From Planctomycetota bacterium (GTDB taxonomy: Bacteria > Planctomycetota > Planctomycetia > Isosphaerales > Isosphaeraceae), in the NCBI GenBank assembly GCA_021791715.1, contig JAJYWB010000001.1, positions 124,001 to 188,000 on the forward strand: a DNA stretch of 64,000 bases. The letters are read 5' to 3'. Made by a program: the position numbers and the translations under genes. Below the pieces are notes generated by a model. That model made no database searches. It saw only the letters and a program-made list of their open reading frames with translations, and had not been told where the DNA came from. Each line of letters begins with the position of its first letter. Positions within the stretch are counted from its first letter, which is position 1. Of the stretch, positions 35,266 through 44,193 are shown one piece after another.

Positions 35266-36882
35266 ATGAGTTCAAGCCGTAACCGATCGAAAACTCAAAA
35301 TCGAACTCGGTCATCCAAGTTCGAAGCTTCGGCGATTCAACACAAGCGTTCGACAGGTTACGACGACGTTCTCACGGGCATGGTGGAGCTGTTGGACTCG
35401 GCTCGGAGAGCCGCGGCGAGGGCCGTGAATTCGGTGATGACGGCGACTTATTGGGAAGTCGGCAGGCGTATTGTTGAATTCGAACAGGCCGGCGAGGAAC
35501 GGGCACGATACGGCGCAAACCTATTGGAACGGCTCGCGGTCGACCTGACGAAAAAAGTCGGTCGAGGATACTCGCGGCAGAACCTACAACAAATGCGTCA
35601 GTTCTATCTGGCGTATCCACCGGAAATGATTTATCGAACCGAGGGAGACGAATCCGGATCGATTCGCCGGACGGCGTCCGGCGAATTGACGAAGGCGTCG
35701 AAATCGGACAAAAGTGCGAAGGGGGTCGATCAAACTCGTCAAATCGATCGAAAAGCTCGTTCGGAACCAATTCGCCAGACGGCGTCCGGCGAATTGGCGA
35801 AGGCGTCGAAATCGGACAAAAGTGCGAAGGGGATCGATCAAACTCGCCAAATCGATCGAAAAACTCGTTCGGAACCAATTCGCCAGACGGCGTCTGGCGA
35901 ATTGGCGAAGGCGTCGAAATCGGACAAAAGTGCGAAGAAGGGGATCGATCAAACTCGCCAAATCGATCGAAAAACTCGTTCGGAACCAATTCGCCAGACG
36001 GCGTCTGGCGAATTGAGCAATCTTTCGAGTTCAGGGAGGAATCAAGGGGCAATACGCGATAAAATCGCGAGCAAAATGGAAAAGGCGTCGAACGTCATCG
36101 ATTCGGTAAAACGTGTTGAAATATTGGAACGGATTTCTTCTTACTTTCGTCTTTCATGGTCGCATTATGTACAACTTCTTAAGGTTGAAAAGCCCGAATC
36201 GCGCGAGTTTTACGAATCCGAGGCGCTTCGATGCGGATGGACCGTGCGTCAGTTGGAACGGCAAATCAATACACTTTTTTACGAACGTACTTTGGCTTCG
36301 CGGAACAAGGCCGCGATGCTTAAGAAAGGCGCCGTACCCGAGCCCGATGAAGTTCTTTCCGCCGAGGAGGAGATCAAAAATCCGTACATTCTGGAGTTTC
36401 TCGATCTCAAGGACGAATACTCCGAAACTCAGTTTGAGGAAGCGTTGATCAAGCAACTCGAGAACTTTTTGATGGAATTGGGGAGCGATTTCGCGTTTCT
36501 CGGCCGTCAGAAGCGACTCAAGATCGGCGACGAATGGTATCGCATCGATCTGCTTTTCTATCACCGCAGGCTCCGATGTTTGGTGATCGTCGACCTGAAA
36601 ATCGGCAAATTCACCCACGCCGACGCGGGACAGATGCATTTATATCTCTCTTACGCGCAAGAACATTGGACCAGGCCCGACGAAAATCCTCCCGTCGGTT
36701 TGATTCTATGCACGCGCAAGGATAACTCCGTCGTTCATTACGCTCTCGACAATTTACCGAACAAAATCCTCGCCGCCGAGTATCGCACGAATTTACCCGA
36801 CGAGAAAACGTTGGCCGCCGAATTGGAAAAGACGCGGAGAATGCTCGACGCGAATCCGACGATCAAAGGGCGTTCAACGTAA
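35266..36882 (+). CDS. DUF1016 (YhcG-type) PDDEXK nuclease interrupted by palindromic repeats
   Basis: Residues 35-125 form the DUF1016 N-terminal domain (MTATYWEVGRRIVEFEQ, GRGYSRQNLQQMRQFYLAYP) and about 280-520 the rest, including LSWSHYVQLL and a PDDEXK core: Asp428 (YRIDLLFYH) and Asp443-x-Lys445 (IVDLKIGKF). In the family this is usually ExK, so Asp replaces Glu. Family members are suspected structure-specific or defence nucleases. Between the two halves lies an insert of about 116 residues (133-248) made of near-identical units of 36, 36 and 37 residues plus a partial copy (IRQTASGEL ... DQTRQIDRK). Normal family members are about 340-380 residues, so 538 is long because of this insert. 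The frame stays open throughout, so a product is plausible. Confidence 0.85.
   Translation: MSSSRNRSKTQNRTRSSKFEASAIQHKRSTGYDDVLTGMVELLDSARRAAARAVNSVMTATYWEVGRRIVEFEQAGEERARYGANLLERLAVDLTKKVGRGYSRQNLQQMRQFYLAYPPEMIYRTEGDESGSIRRTASGELTKASKSDKSAKGVDQTRQIDRKARSEPIRQTASGELAKASKSDKSAKGIDQTRQIDRKTRSEPIRQTASGELAKASKSDKSAKKGIDQTRQIDRKTRSEPIRQTASGELSNLSSSGRNQGAIRDKIASKMEKASNVIDSVKRVEILERISSYFRLSWSHYVQLLKVEKPESREFYESEALRCGWTVRQLERQINTLFYERTLASRNKAAMLKKGAVPEPDEVLSAEEEIKNPYILEFLDLKDEYSETQFEEALIKQLENFLMELGSDFAFLGRQKRLKIGDEWYRIDLLFYHRRLRCLVIVDLKIGKFTHADAGQMHLYLSYAQEHWTRPDENPPVGLILCTRKDNSVVHYALDNLPNKILAAEYRTNLPDEKTLAAELEKTRRMLDANPTIKGRST
35662..36014. repeat. Four palindromes in three tandem 108-111 bp units inside the nuclease gene
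   Basis: Palindromes with arms AATTCGCCAGAC and GTCTGGCGAATT around GGC (or close variants with CCGGAC) occur at 35662-35686, 35769-35795, 35877-35903 and 35988-36014. The spacing is 108, 108 and 111 bases, all multiples of three, so the reading frame is kept. The third and fourth copies are perfect, the first is shorter with compensating bases, and the second has one mismatch. The intervening 80 bases are also nearly identical. Confidence 0.95.
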
Positions 36883-36924
36883 ATTTGTATTTAATCTCAT
36901 AACTAAATCATGTGTTTTAACCGT

Positions 36925-36975
36925 GATCTAGTCGTAGTCGCGGCGTTTTTCATCGAGACGCCGAAGGCGGGCTCG
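36925..36975. terminator. Possible bidirectional terminator between convergent genes
   Basis: Two adjacent hairpins, CGGCGT/ACGCCG and GCGGGC/GCCCGC, lie between converging stop codons. The second is followed on the plus strand by GGCTTTT. The T run is short, so confidence is low. Confidence 0.35.
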
Positions 36976-36998
36976 CCCGCGGCTTTTGAACGTTCGGA

Positions 36999-37574
36999 TC
37001 AGGATAAGATCGGATTCTCACGAAGCCAATCCGCGACTCGCTCGGCGTTCTCGTTCGAAGGAAAGACCGGATAAAAAACGTGCTCGATTCGGGCTTCGTG
37101 AACGACGAGCGTCAGTCGTTTTAAAAGCCGTGTTCCTTCGACCTCGAAAGTCGGCAAGCCGAGCGCCTCGCAAAGTTTGAATTCGGAATCGCTTAAAATC
37201 TCATACGGTAAATCAAGCCTTATCGCCATTTCTTGTTGATATTCGGTTGTTTGCGTGCTGAGGCCGAACACGTCGGCTTTCAGGTTGATGATTTCTTGAT
37301 AACGATCGCGGAAACCGCACGCCTGGGGGGTACAGCCGCGCGCCCCCGGAATCGAGTCCCACCCGTCGGGCAACGGACGTCCAGGAACCCCCGTTTTCGG
37401 ATAACAGAAGATCACGATCCTCCGCGCGTGCGGAACCGAAAGGTCGATCATCCTTCCGGAAGTCGAGGGAAGAGAGACGCTCGGCATCGCCGCGCCGACG
37501 AGACCGTTCGCCGCGCCGTCGTCGACGGGGCGGGGAAGATCGGCGGGTAATGGAAAATCGGTTTGTTCTTTCAT
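36999..37574 (-). CDS. PrxQ/AhpC-type peroxiredoxin
   Basis: The 191-residue protein has the redoxin fold with the segment YPKTGVPGRPLPDGWDSIPG (59-78) and then Cys81-x4-Cys86 in GCTPQACGFRD, the peroxidatic and resolving Cys spacing of the PrxQ (BCP) group. It should reduce peroxides using thioredoxin in the cytoplasm. The C-terminal half (LPYEILSDSEFKLCEALGLPTF) is typical. The ribosome site is weak. It lies 41 bases from the end of the haem/sugar dehydrogenase gene, both on the minus strand, and may be cotranscribed downstream of it. Confidence 0.88.
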   Translation of the reverse strand: MKEQTDFPLPADLPRPVDDGAANGLVGAAMPSVSLPSTSGRMIDLSVPHARRIVIFCYPKTGVPGRPLPDGWDSIPGARGCTPQACGFRDRYQEIINLKADVFGLSTQTTEYQQEMAIRLDLPYEILSDSEFKLCEALGLPTFEVEGTRLLKRLTLVVHEARIEHVFYPVFPSNENAERVADWLRENPILS

Positions 37575-37614
37575 AGCATAGAACCGTTCGATGTAGTAGA
37601 ATGAGATTGTCGCG

Positions 37615-39351
37615 TTATCGTGATGCGCGGTCGATCGCGTTATCCGAGGGCTTGAGTTTCGCCGGTGAGAATCGAATCCTCAGCAACGAGCCCGTACGCG
37701 GTCGGAAGTTTTCGTCGACGACCCACGCGTCGCGGATCAGGACGTAAAGAGCGTGATCGGGAGCGAACGCCAGATCGACGGGCCTTGTCAGCCCGGTTGC
37801 GAACGTTTCTACGTTCTTGGGGCGATCGGGATCAAGGACGTCGATCCGACCGCGCACAAAATCCATAAAAAAATACTTGCCCTGATATCGAATCGGAAAT
37901 CCCGCCGCCCCGCTCTTGGGATGAAAAGCGCCTCCCGTAATTGATGCGACCGGATAATAATAAATCGGCGCGTGAAATTTTGGATCGGTCGTCGGCCCTT
38001 CGCTCGCGGGCCAGCCGTAATTCGCTCCCTTCAACGCCTCGTTCACCTCCTCCCAGGTTCCCTGACCGACGTCGTTGACGAAGATTCGTCCGGTTTCGGG
38101 TTGAACCGCGAACGTGAACGGATTGCGAAGGCCGAGAGCCCAAATCGAGCGATATTTACCTTGAGCCGTGTGATAAAACGGATTGTCCGCGGGAATCGAT
38201 CCGTCGGCGTTGATTCTGAGCAATTTGCCGAGGAGCGAGTTCATCGCCTGGGCCGGACTTCCCGCGGTTTGTTCGCCGACTCCGACATAAAGCTTGCCGT
38301 CTTCGCCGAAGTGGATCGCTCCTCCCTGATGTCCCGGGTTCGTTTGTTCGTCGCCTTCGAAGAGAACGAGTTCGCTTGTCGGAGCGGCAAAATCTCCGAC
38401 GGTGGTGAATCGACTGATCCGGTGATGTGGAAACGGCCTAGCTTTTACATGATTGATGTATACGAATCGGTTTGTGGAGAAATTCGGATCGAGCGCGATT
38501 CCGATCACTCCTCGTTCCCATCGGCTATCGACTTCGATCGACAGGAACGGTTTGGGTAAAAGCGAGCCGTTTTTAACGACGCGGATCGATCCCGTTTGTT
38601 CGCAGATGAAGATCGCGCCGTCGGGAGCGATCGCCAGGGCCGTGGCGCCGGTGATTCCAGCGGCGATCCGATCGACAATGAAGCCCGCTGGAAGCGAGAT
38701 CGAGCCGAGCGGGTCGCTCCCCGCCGCGGCTTGTCCCGCGGATCTGAGGGTTTCAAGAAACGCGATCAGATCGACGAATTCATCAGCAGACAGGTTTGAT
38801 ACGAGGTCGCTCGGCATGATCGAGGCGCCCCCCGTTTTCCGTTCGTCGATCTCCGATTTGAGAATCTTATGAAGTTCGCCGTCGGCTTCGATCAGCGTCA
38901 GATCCCGTTTCGATTCTCTTTGAACGATTCCGGTTAAGATCCGCCCGTCGCTCGTTGCGAGGATCGTCGTCGCGTATCCTTCGACGATGGAACGAGACGG
39001 ATCGAGGATCGATTCGCAAAGTAAAAGGCGTTCATATTTACCGCCGATATTGGAGAGATCGGGGCCTACGTTTCCTCCGTCTCCGCGCGCTTTATGGCAG
39101 CGGCCGCAGCCGACGCGTTCGGCGTCGAAGAAGAGCTTGCGCCCGCGGTTTGAATCTCCCAGGTGATCGAGCGCATAGCGGGTGAAGGCCGAGGCGTCGA
39201 AGGATGTCGTCGCGGTCTCGGGCGAGGGGGGAGCGCAGCGAGCTTCGTAAGGTGAAGCGCATGATCCGACAAGGATCACCGAAGCGATTAACGCAGTAGC
39301 CGAAAGTTCGAGGCCGGCGGCTCGCGGGGCGCGACGCCTATCGTTGGGCAT
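37615..39351 (-). CDS. Exported haem-CxxCH / glucose-sorbosone dehydrogenase fusion
   Basis: The 578-residue protein has an export signal ending near VGSCAS (a possible though unusual lipobox at Cys31). A planctomycete-type haem domain with CGRCH (82-86) covers about 60-205. The GSDH/SorB-type beta-propeller covers about 215-560, with the landmarks GVIGIALDPNF, NHQGGAIHFGEDGKLYVG-like (seen as GHQGGAIHFGEDG), LGLRNPFTF and VGQGTWEEVN. Known relatives oxidise sugars using PQQ and pass electrons to c-type haem. Here donor and acceptor are in one chain, so periplasmic sugar oxidation with electron delivery to the respiratory chain is inferred. AAGG lies eleven bases before the ATG. Confidence 0.87.
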   Translation of the reverse strand: MPNDRRRAPRAAGLELSATALIASVILVGSCASPYEARCAPPSPETATTSFDASAFTRYALDHLGDSNRGRKLFFDAERVGCGRCHKARGDGGNVGPDLSNIGGKYERLLLCESILDPSRSIVEGYATTILATSDGRILTGIVQRESKRDLTLIEADGELHKILKSEIDERKTGGASIMPSDLVSNLSADEFVDLIAFLETLRSAGQAAAGSDPLGSISLPAGFIVDRIAAGITGATALAIAPDGAIFICEQTGSIRVVKNGSLLPKPFLSIEVDSRWERGVIGIALDPNFSTNRFVYINHVKARPFPHHRISRFTTVGDFAAPTSELVLFEGDEQTNPGHQGGAIHFGEDGKLYVGVGEQTAGSPAQAMNSLLGKLLRINADGSIPADNPFYHTAQGKYRSIWALGLRNPFTFAVQPETGRIFVNDVGQGTWEEVNEALKGANYGWPASEGPTTDPKFHAPIYYYPVASITGGAFHPKSGAAGFPIRYQGKYFFMDFVRGRIDVLDPDRPKNVETFATGLTRPVDLAFAPDHALYVLIRDAWVVDENFRPRTGSLLRIRFSPAKLKPSDNAIDRASR

Positions 39352-39508
39352 GATCGAAACCTTAATCGATGGAATCGGTAGGCGAGAGTATTCTCTGAAA
39401 TCTTCGGTTCGGTTGCAAGCTTAGAGCGGAGATCGGAGTGATAAAGACGAAAAACAACGGCGCGATATGCGAATCGGAAATTGCTAGTGTAAAAGTATTG
39501 TTATGTTA

Positions 39509-40357
39509 TCATAAAGATGCGATCCAGTTTTCGTCGACGGAGATCTTTTCGACTATTTCGATGCGAATACCGAGCTTGAGGTTTTTCATCAAATCGCACA
39601 AGCGATCTCCGTCGATCAGATCGATCGCGGGAGCTCCGTCGCGCGTCGCCTCGCGTCTTGCGTCGGCGCTGAAAGTTCCCGTGGTGATGATTAATCCTTT
39701 ATCGGTCCGTCCCACCATGGCGCCTCGGAAATCTCGAACGGTTCCCGCGCCGACGGTTCCCTGGTATCGCTTGCATTGGAAGAGGACCTGAAAAGAGAGG
39801 AGGTTTACCCGCAGCACTCCGACGCCGTCGATTCCTCCGTCTCCCGAGCGTCCCGAAACCTCAACCTTGATAAACCCGGCTTCGCGAAGAATCCGTTGCG
39901 CAAGACGTTCAAACGCGTCGGGTTTTAGGTTGAGAAGAGCGTTGATCAACTTATCTTTCCATGATTCTTGAGCATCGGTATTGGAATTCGGAGATTCTTT
40001 CTGTCGAACGACTAGATTTTGTTTTTTTTGTGCGGCCCGATCGCGAATGAGTTTCGGAATTTTTTCGCAATCGGCCTTGGTTAAAGATTCGCCGTATTTT
40101 GTCAGCGTCCAGACGCCGCGAGACGGGTTCTCGATCGATCCTGATTTGTTGAGATAAGTTTTCGCCCAGGCGAGTCGATAAGAGAGCTCCGATTGAATAC
40201 CGTTCTTATGCGGGACCAATTGGACGGCCTCGGGGATTTTCTCGATCTCGATGATTTTTTCGAGCAATTCGTCATTGGCGGCCGATCCGCCTAAAGCTTT
40301 AAGAGCCTCGATCGTCGGCCAAAGCAGATCGGAATACGCCGGAACATTTGGCGACAT
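39509..40357 (-). CDS. Mrr-like restriction endonuclease
   Basis: The 282-residue protein has an N-terminal winged-helix Mrr_N domain (about 8-95; LLWPTIEALKALGG, ELSYRLAWAKTYLNKSG, GVWTLT) and a C-terminal Mrr catalytic domain (about 145-260; DAFERLAQRILREAGF). The PDDEXK core is Asp177 (GDGGIDG) and Gln194-Cys195-Lys196 (FQCKRY), the QxK variant normal for Mrr. Such enzymes cut methylated DNA and limit foreign DNA. No methyltransferase gene is adjacent, consistent with a type IV enzyme. The start at ATG 40357 is preferred over the longer frame, which adds Arg/Pro-rich sequence; the ribosome site is weak. Confidence 0.88.
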   Translation of the reverse strand: MSPNVPAYSDLLWPTIEALKALGGSAANDELLEKIIEIEKIPEAVQLVPHKNGIQSELSYRLAWAKTYLNKSGSIENPSRGVWTLTKYGESLTKADCEKIPKLIRDRAAQKKQNLVVRQKESPNSNTDAQESWKDKLINALLNLKPDAFERLAQRILREAGFIKVEVSGRSGDGGIDGVGVLRVNLLSFQVLFQCKRYQGTVGAGTVRDFRGAMVGRTDKGLIITTGTFSADARREATRDGAPAIDLIDGDRLCDLMKNLKLGIRIEIVEKISVDENWIASL

Positions 40358-40491
40358 GATTACGTACCGGAAAAGTCGAAGAATCAATAACGGATCGGGT
40401 CGATCATCGGCGCGATCGATATCACGAGATCGTCCCCCCCCGGTTTGAATCGTAAGACCCGGGAGGGGGACGCGCAATTGTTACATCAATA

Positions 40492-41064
40492 TCAACGAAT
40501 ATCTAAAAGTTCGACCTCGAAGACGAGTTCGGAGTTGGGGGGAATCGTCGGCGGGCGCCCTTCTTTGCCGTAGGCTTTATCGGGAGGGATGACCGCTTGG
40601 CGAGTTTCGCCGATCTTCATCCCCGTTACTAGTTCATCCCAGCCCTTGATCACCTGGCCCGAGCCGATGCGGAACCGGAACGGTTCGTTGCGCTCGCGCG
40701 AGCTGTCGAATCTGCGACCGTTCATCAACCGACCGACATAATGAACGACGACCTCGTCGCCCGCTTTCGCGCGTCGACTCCCCTCCCCTTTCTTATTGAT
40801 CGTGTAATCGATTCCACCTTCGGTTTTGCCGATTTCTTGCGGTTTCGTCGTCTGAAGGTCGGGTGTCTTAACGTTTTCGGGGAGTTCGGAAGGCTCGACG
40901 GCGACCTCGTTCGCCGATTCCCCCGCGGCCATCGATTCGTCGGCGCCCTCGGGAATCGGCGGAGGAGAATCGATCCCGGGGGGGTTTAAAGTTTTCATGT
41001 CGGGAGGTTGGCAGCCCGAAACCGCGAACAGCGTCAGAGCCGTCGCGGCGATCAAAAACTTCAT
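40492..41064 (-). CDS. Lipoprotein FKBP-type peptidyl-prolyl isomerase
   Basis: The 190-residue protein begins with a lipoprotein signal (FLIAATALTLFAVSGC, Cys18), then an acidic Pro-rich linker (20-80) and an FKBP domain (about 85-190). Landmarks are VVHYVGRLMNGRRFDSS, PFRFRIGSGQVIKGWDE and LVFEVELLDI, which hold the usual Tyr, Phe, Asp, Val-Ile and Trp of the active pocket. It should assist folding of exported proteins at the membrane. GGAGC precedes the ATG. It is an isolated gene between mrr-like and surE. Confidence 0.92.
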   Translation of the reverse strand: MKFLIAATALTLFAVSGCQPPDMKTLNPPGIDSPPPIPEGADESMAAGESANEVAVEPSELPENVKTPDLQTTKPQEIGKTEGGIDYTINKKGEGSRRAKAGDEVVVHYVGRLMNGRRFDSSRERNEPFRFRIGSGQVIKGWDELVTGMKIGETRQAVIPPDKAYGKEGRPPTIPPNSELVFEVELLDIR

Positions 41065-41199
41065 GCCTGTTGCTCCAAAATACTCAATAATATGAGGGAT
41101 AACGTGTGTATCGATAAGTCGGCCGCAGCCTACTCGTTCTATTGATTATGACGTAAACGAGGCCCGACGGGAATCGGGTCGGTCGGGAAAACGAGCGGG

Positions 41200-41901
41200 T
41201 TAGAGTTTCAGGCGAACCAGGGTCGCGGCGATTCGGCCCGAAAGGCAAACGTCGATATCGCCGCCGGGGCGTCGCGCCCTGCCGTGGTAATCTCCCTGAT
41301 AGTTCGCGAATCCCCCCTCGACGCGATACGAGAGGGGAAGCGGCGAGAGATCGAGTTCGCAATAGACGATTTCGGGAAAGTCGTCGCCCGATTCGCGGTG
41401 GGGAAAATTGACGTTCCAGAACGCGCCTCGTTCGATCGGTTTTTCGAGCAGTTTGCGCAGGACGTCGGCGGTCCAGCGTTCGGTTTGATTCCAATCGACT
41501 TCGCGGTCGCGGGCGATATAACGTGAAAACGCGATCGCCGGGAGTCCGTGAAGAACGGCCTCGCGAGCCGCGGCGACGGTTCCCGAATGGTAAACGTCGA
41601 CCCCTAAATTGCCGCCGGCGTTGATGCCCGAGAGGACGAGCGTGGCCTCTGGAACGAGGAAATCGATCGCCATCCGAGCGCAATCGGCGGGAGTTCCGTC
41701 GATCGCGTAATCGCCGTCTTCGAGGTTATGGATCGCGATCGAGCGTCCCGTGCTGACGGCGTGTCCGCAACCCGACCTGGGCCCCGCGGGCGCCACGACT
41801 CTGCACAGTCCCAGATCGCCCACGGCTCGTTTTAAAGCCTCAAGCCCCGGGGCGCCCGCGCCGTCGTCGTTCGTCAATACGATGATCCGCGATTCGGCCA
41901 T
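41200..41901 (-). CDS. surE: 5'/3'-nucleotidase SurE
   Basis: The 233-residue protein has the SurE metal site at its start (ILTNDDG-type: VLTNDDGAGAPG, Asp12 and Asp13) and the loops VVAPAGPRSGCGHAVS and SGINAGGNLGVDVYHSGTVAAAREA. It removes phosphate from nucleoside monophosphates in the cytoplasm and is linked to stationary-phase survival. ATG 41901 is chosen over upstream codons because the family starts right at the metal-binding strand and AGAGGG lies upstream. Confidence 0.93.
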   Translation of the reverse strand: MAESRIIVLTNDDGAGAPGLEALKRAVGDLGLCRVVAPAGPRSGCGHAVSTGRSIAIHNLEDGDYAIDGTPADCARMAIDFLVPEATLVLSGINAGGNLGVDVYHSGTVAAAREAVLHGLPAIAFSRYIARDREVDWNQTERWTADVLRKLLEKPIERGAFWNVNFPHRESGDDFPEIVYCELDLSPLPLSYRVEGGFANYQGDYHGRARRPGGDIDVCLSGRIAATLVRLKL

Positions 41902-42172
41902 GTCGTTCGCCCTCTTGCTTCGGCTCGATCTTCGCGCGACGCGATTCGTACGCTTTCGGAACGGATCTGTTCGCTCGGTATACGTCGTTCGTCGGTTGGA
42001 TGACAAGGAAACGTCGCATGATCGACCCTGAGCGATCTTATCCGGAATTGACGTTCACGGCGAACCCGATCGCGTCGATCGCGTCCGGAAAATCGACGAT
42101 TGCAACTCGAAAGCGTCGCCGAGTCGTTGACTTTGGGCTCGGCGATTGATAAAGTTCGTTCGTTATCACTCC

Positions 42173-42247
<75 letters not shown>

Positions 42248-42298
42248 CGCGTCCTGTTTCCTTTCGTGACATCGATTCTGAGATGAATTCCAGGTTCG

Positions 42299-42697
42299 GT
42301 GACATCGTCGTCAACGAATGATACGTCGCGGCAAGATCGGTTCAGAAAAGTGTCGAGACGTCACCAGGATTTCGCATCGTCGGTGGAGGCCGAATACTTG
42401 AAGCCCGAAAAAACATCCGATTCACCCGTGCGCATCATCGGCAGTCGCGATCTTCATCGCAATTTACCGACGATCCTCCGTGAACTCGAACGCCGCGAGG
42501 TGCGCTATGTTCTCACCGTTCACGGCAAGCCGAGAGCCGTGCTCGTCGGCGCCGAACCGTATCTCGACCTCATCGGCGAGAACACCAATCCCAGCGAGGC
42601 GATCGTCAACCTGCAATTGAGCGCGCTGATGGGTAAAGGGATACGCCCGCGTAAGGTTAAAAAACTCGAACAAATGCTTGATAATAACGGCGATTGA
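42299..42697 (+). CDS. Orphan Phd/YefM-type antitoxin-like protein
   Basis: From GTG 42299 the product has 132 residues. The first 40 are Ser/Arg-rich and unassigned. Residues 44-90 resemble the Phd/YefM fold: GSRDLHRNLPTILRELERRE, then YVLTVHGKPRAVLVGAEPYLDL. Such proteins bind their own promoter and neutralise a toxin encoded next door. No toxin gene follows: the next frame is DedA on the opposite strand. It starts 54 bases after tRNA-Ala. It could be a solitary regulator or the remnant of a toxin-antitoxin pair. Confidence 0.75.
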   Translation: MTSSSTNDTSRQDRFRKVSRRHQDFASSVEAEYLKPEKTSDSPVRIIGSRDLHRNLPTILRELERREVRYVLTVHGKPRAVLVGAEPYLDLIGENTNPSEAIVNLQLSALMGKGIRPRKVKKLEQMLDNNGD

Positions 42698-42789
42698 TTT
42701 TTTCCTTCCCCCCCTCGTTTTCTCGCCCAATATCGGCGGTCGCGTTCGTCGGGTCCAAACGACGATCGGGATATGCGCAGGCGCCCTTT

Positions 42790-43494
42790 TCAGGCGTCTT
42801 GAGGCGCGGCGGCCGGCTCGGCTTGATCGGGCGAGTTCGCGACCGTCGGTCTCTTCCTCAATCGATTACGGACGATCGGCACGAGCCCTGGAAGTATTGA
42901 TACGAACACGACGACGACGATGATCATCTCGAGCCGCTTCATCGCCGAGGGGAAAATACGCCCAAGGTAATAACCCGCGAGCGTCATCCCCGTCACCCAG
43001 CCGAAACCGCCGAAAACATTATACATCAAAAAGTGTTTGTACTCCATCTTACCCATTCCCGCGACGACCGGAGCGAACGTGCGGACGATCGGCACGAATC
43101 GAGCCAAAACGATCGTTTTGCCGCCGTGACGCTCGTAAAATTCGTGCGCCTCGCGCAGGTGAGCGGGATTGAAGAGAAACGACTTCTCGCGGTTAAAAAG
43201 CTTGGGGCCCGTATGATAGCCGATCCAATAGCCGACCGTGTCGCCGATGATCGCCGCGGGAACCAAAAATAAGTTCAACAGTAAAATATTAAGATGCCCT
43301 TGCGAGGCGAACAGCCCCGCGGTCACGAGCAAAGAATCCCCAGGCAGACAAAAGCCGATCAGAAGCCCCGTTTCGGTGAAGACGATCAACGTCATCAGCA
43401 CGTAGCCCCCCTGGACCAAATGCTCGGGCTTGAAAAACTTGAGAATCGGCTGCAACGCTTCAAGCACGTCGTTCCCCTTGGCGAATGAATCCAA
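42790..43494 (-). CDS. DedA/VTT-family membrane protein
   Basis: The 234-residue protein has the DedA core: ETGLLIGFCLPGDSLLVTAG, GDTVGYWIGYHTG, FLFNPAHLREAHEFYERHGGK and ARFVPIVRTFAPVVAGMGKM, with four or more membrane segments. Family members act as lipid scramblases or undecaprenyl-phosphate transporters and support envelope integrity. The only upstream start in frame is TTG (43494); the ribosome site is weak, so the start is uncertain. The C-terminus is charged and cytoplasmic. Confidence 0.9.
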   Translation of the reverse strand: MDSFAKGNDVLEALQPILKFFKPEHLVQGGYVLMTLIVFTETGLLIGFCLPGDSLLVTAGLFASQGHLNILLLNLFLVPAAIIGDTVGYWIGYHTGPKLFNREKSFLFNPAHLREAHEFYERHGGKTIVLARFVPIVRTFAPVVAGMGKMEYKHFLMYNVFGGFGWVTGMTLAGYYLGRIFPSAMKRLEMIIVVVVFVSILPGLVPIVRNRLRKRPTVANSPDQAEPAAAPQDA

Positions 43495-43630
43495 TACCGT
43501 GGTGATTTAACCCGAAATGACGCGGCGATCGCGGGCTTCGATCCGTGCGATCGGTCGCCGACCCGGGGCGGATGACGCCCGCCGCCGCACGTTCGATTCG
43601 GTCAGATCAAGATAGTATGTCACTATGTTC

Positions 43631-44044
43631 TCACTTTGTTTCGAGCGGACGAACGGGAAGCCGTACGCTCGCGATTCCGGCGGATTCGCACGCCGAGAGG
43701 ACGTCGGCGAGATGTTGATAATCGAGCTTACCGTCGCCTCGAATCATCACCCCCTGGTCGGCGTAACGCGCTTTCGCCGCTTTGAGAACCTCGACGAGCC
43801 CCGCGAGATCGAGCGTCTTTTCCCCCACCGCGATCTTGCCGGGCGCCAGAATCGTCAAAATCAGATCGTCGGGCGCCTGGGTGAGAGGAGCGGCGTCCGA
43901 TACCTCGGGAACTTTAACCGAAAATTGATTTTCATCCCAATCATATAATTGAGTGGCGGCCATAAAGAAGACGAGCAGGCAAAGGAGCACGTCGACCATC
44001 GGCGTCATATTGATGAACGGGGGGTCGTCGTGTCGATCGCGCAT
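43631..44044 (-). CDS. ExbD/TolR-family protein
   Basis: The 137-residue protein has the single N-terminal membrane helix with the essential Asp in NMTPMVDVLLCLLVFFMAA (about 12-30) and a periplasmic domain of the TolR/ExbD type (ILTILAPGKIAVGEKTLDL, VMIRGDGKLDYQHLADVL). With the ExbB/TolQ-like protein encoded just upstream it should form a proton-driven motor that energises an outer-envelope partner. AGGAAG precedes the ATG. Confidence 0.9.
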   Translation of the reverse strand: MRDRHDDPPFINMTPMVDVLLCLLVFFMAATQLYDWDENQFSVKVPEVSDAAPLTQAPDDLILTILAPGKIAVGEKTLDLAGLVEVLKAAKARYADQGVMIRGDGKLDYQHLADVLSACESAGIASVRLPVRPLETK

Positions 44045-44193
44045 TCGCCCGGCTTCCTGATCAAAAAAACAAAAAAGAAACGAGTGCTTATCCTCGAGGG
44101 TATCGATTGAATTAGGGACGCGAGCCGATCGAGCGTCTCTTGTGAATCGATCGACGAGGGACCGGCCCCCTACCCTACCCCGCCTGAATTCGG

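Noticed and set aside
35372-36052. Minus-strand repeat frame opposite the DUF1016 nuclease
   Set aside because: The palindromic units keep it open, but it contains no domain and no proper start; the plus strand has both nuclease halves in frame.
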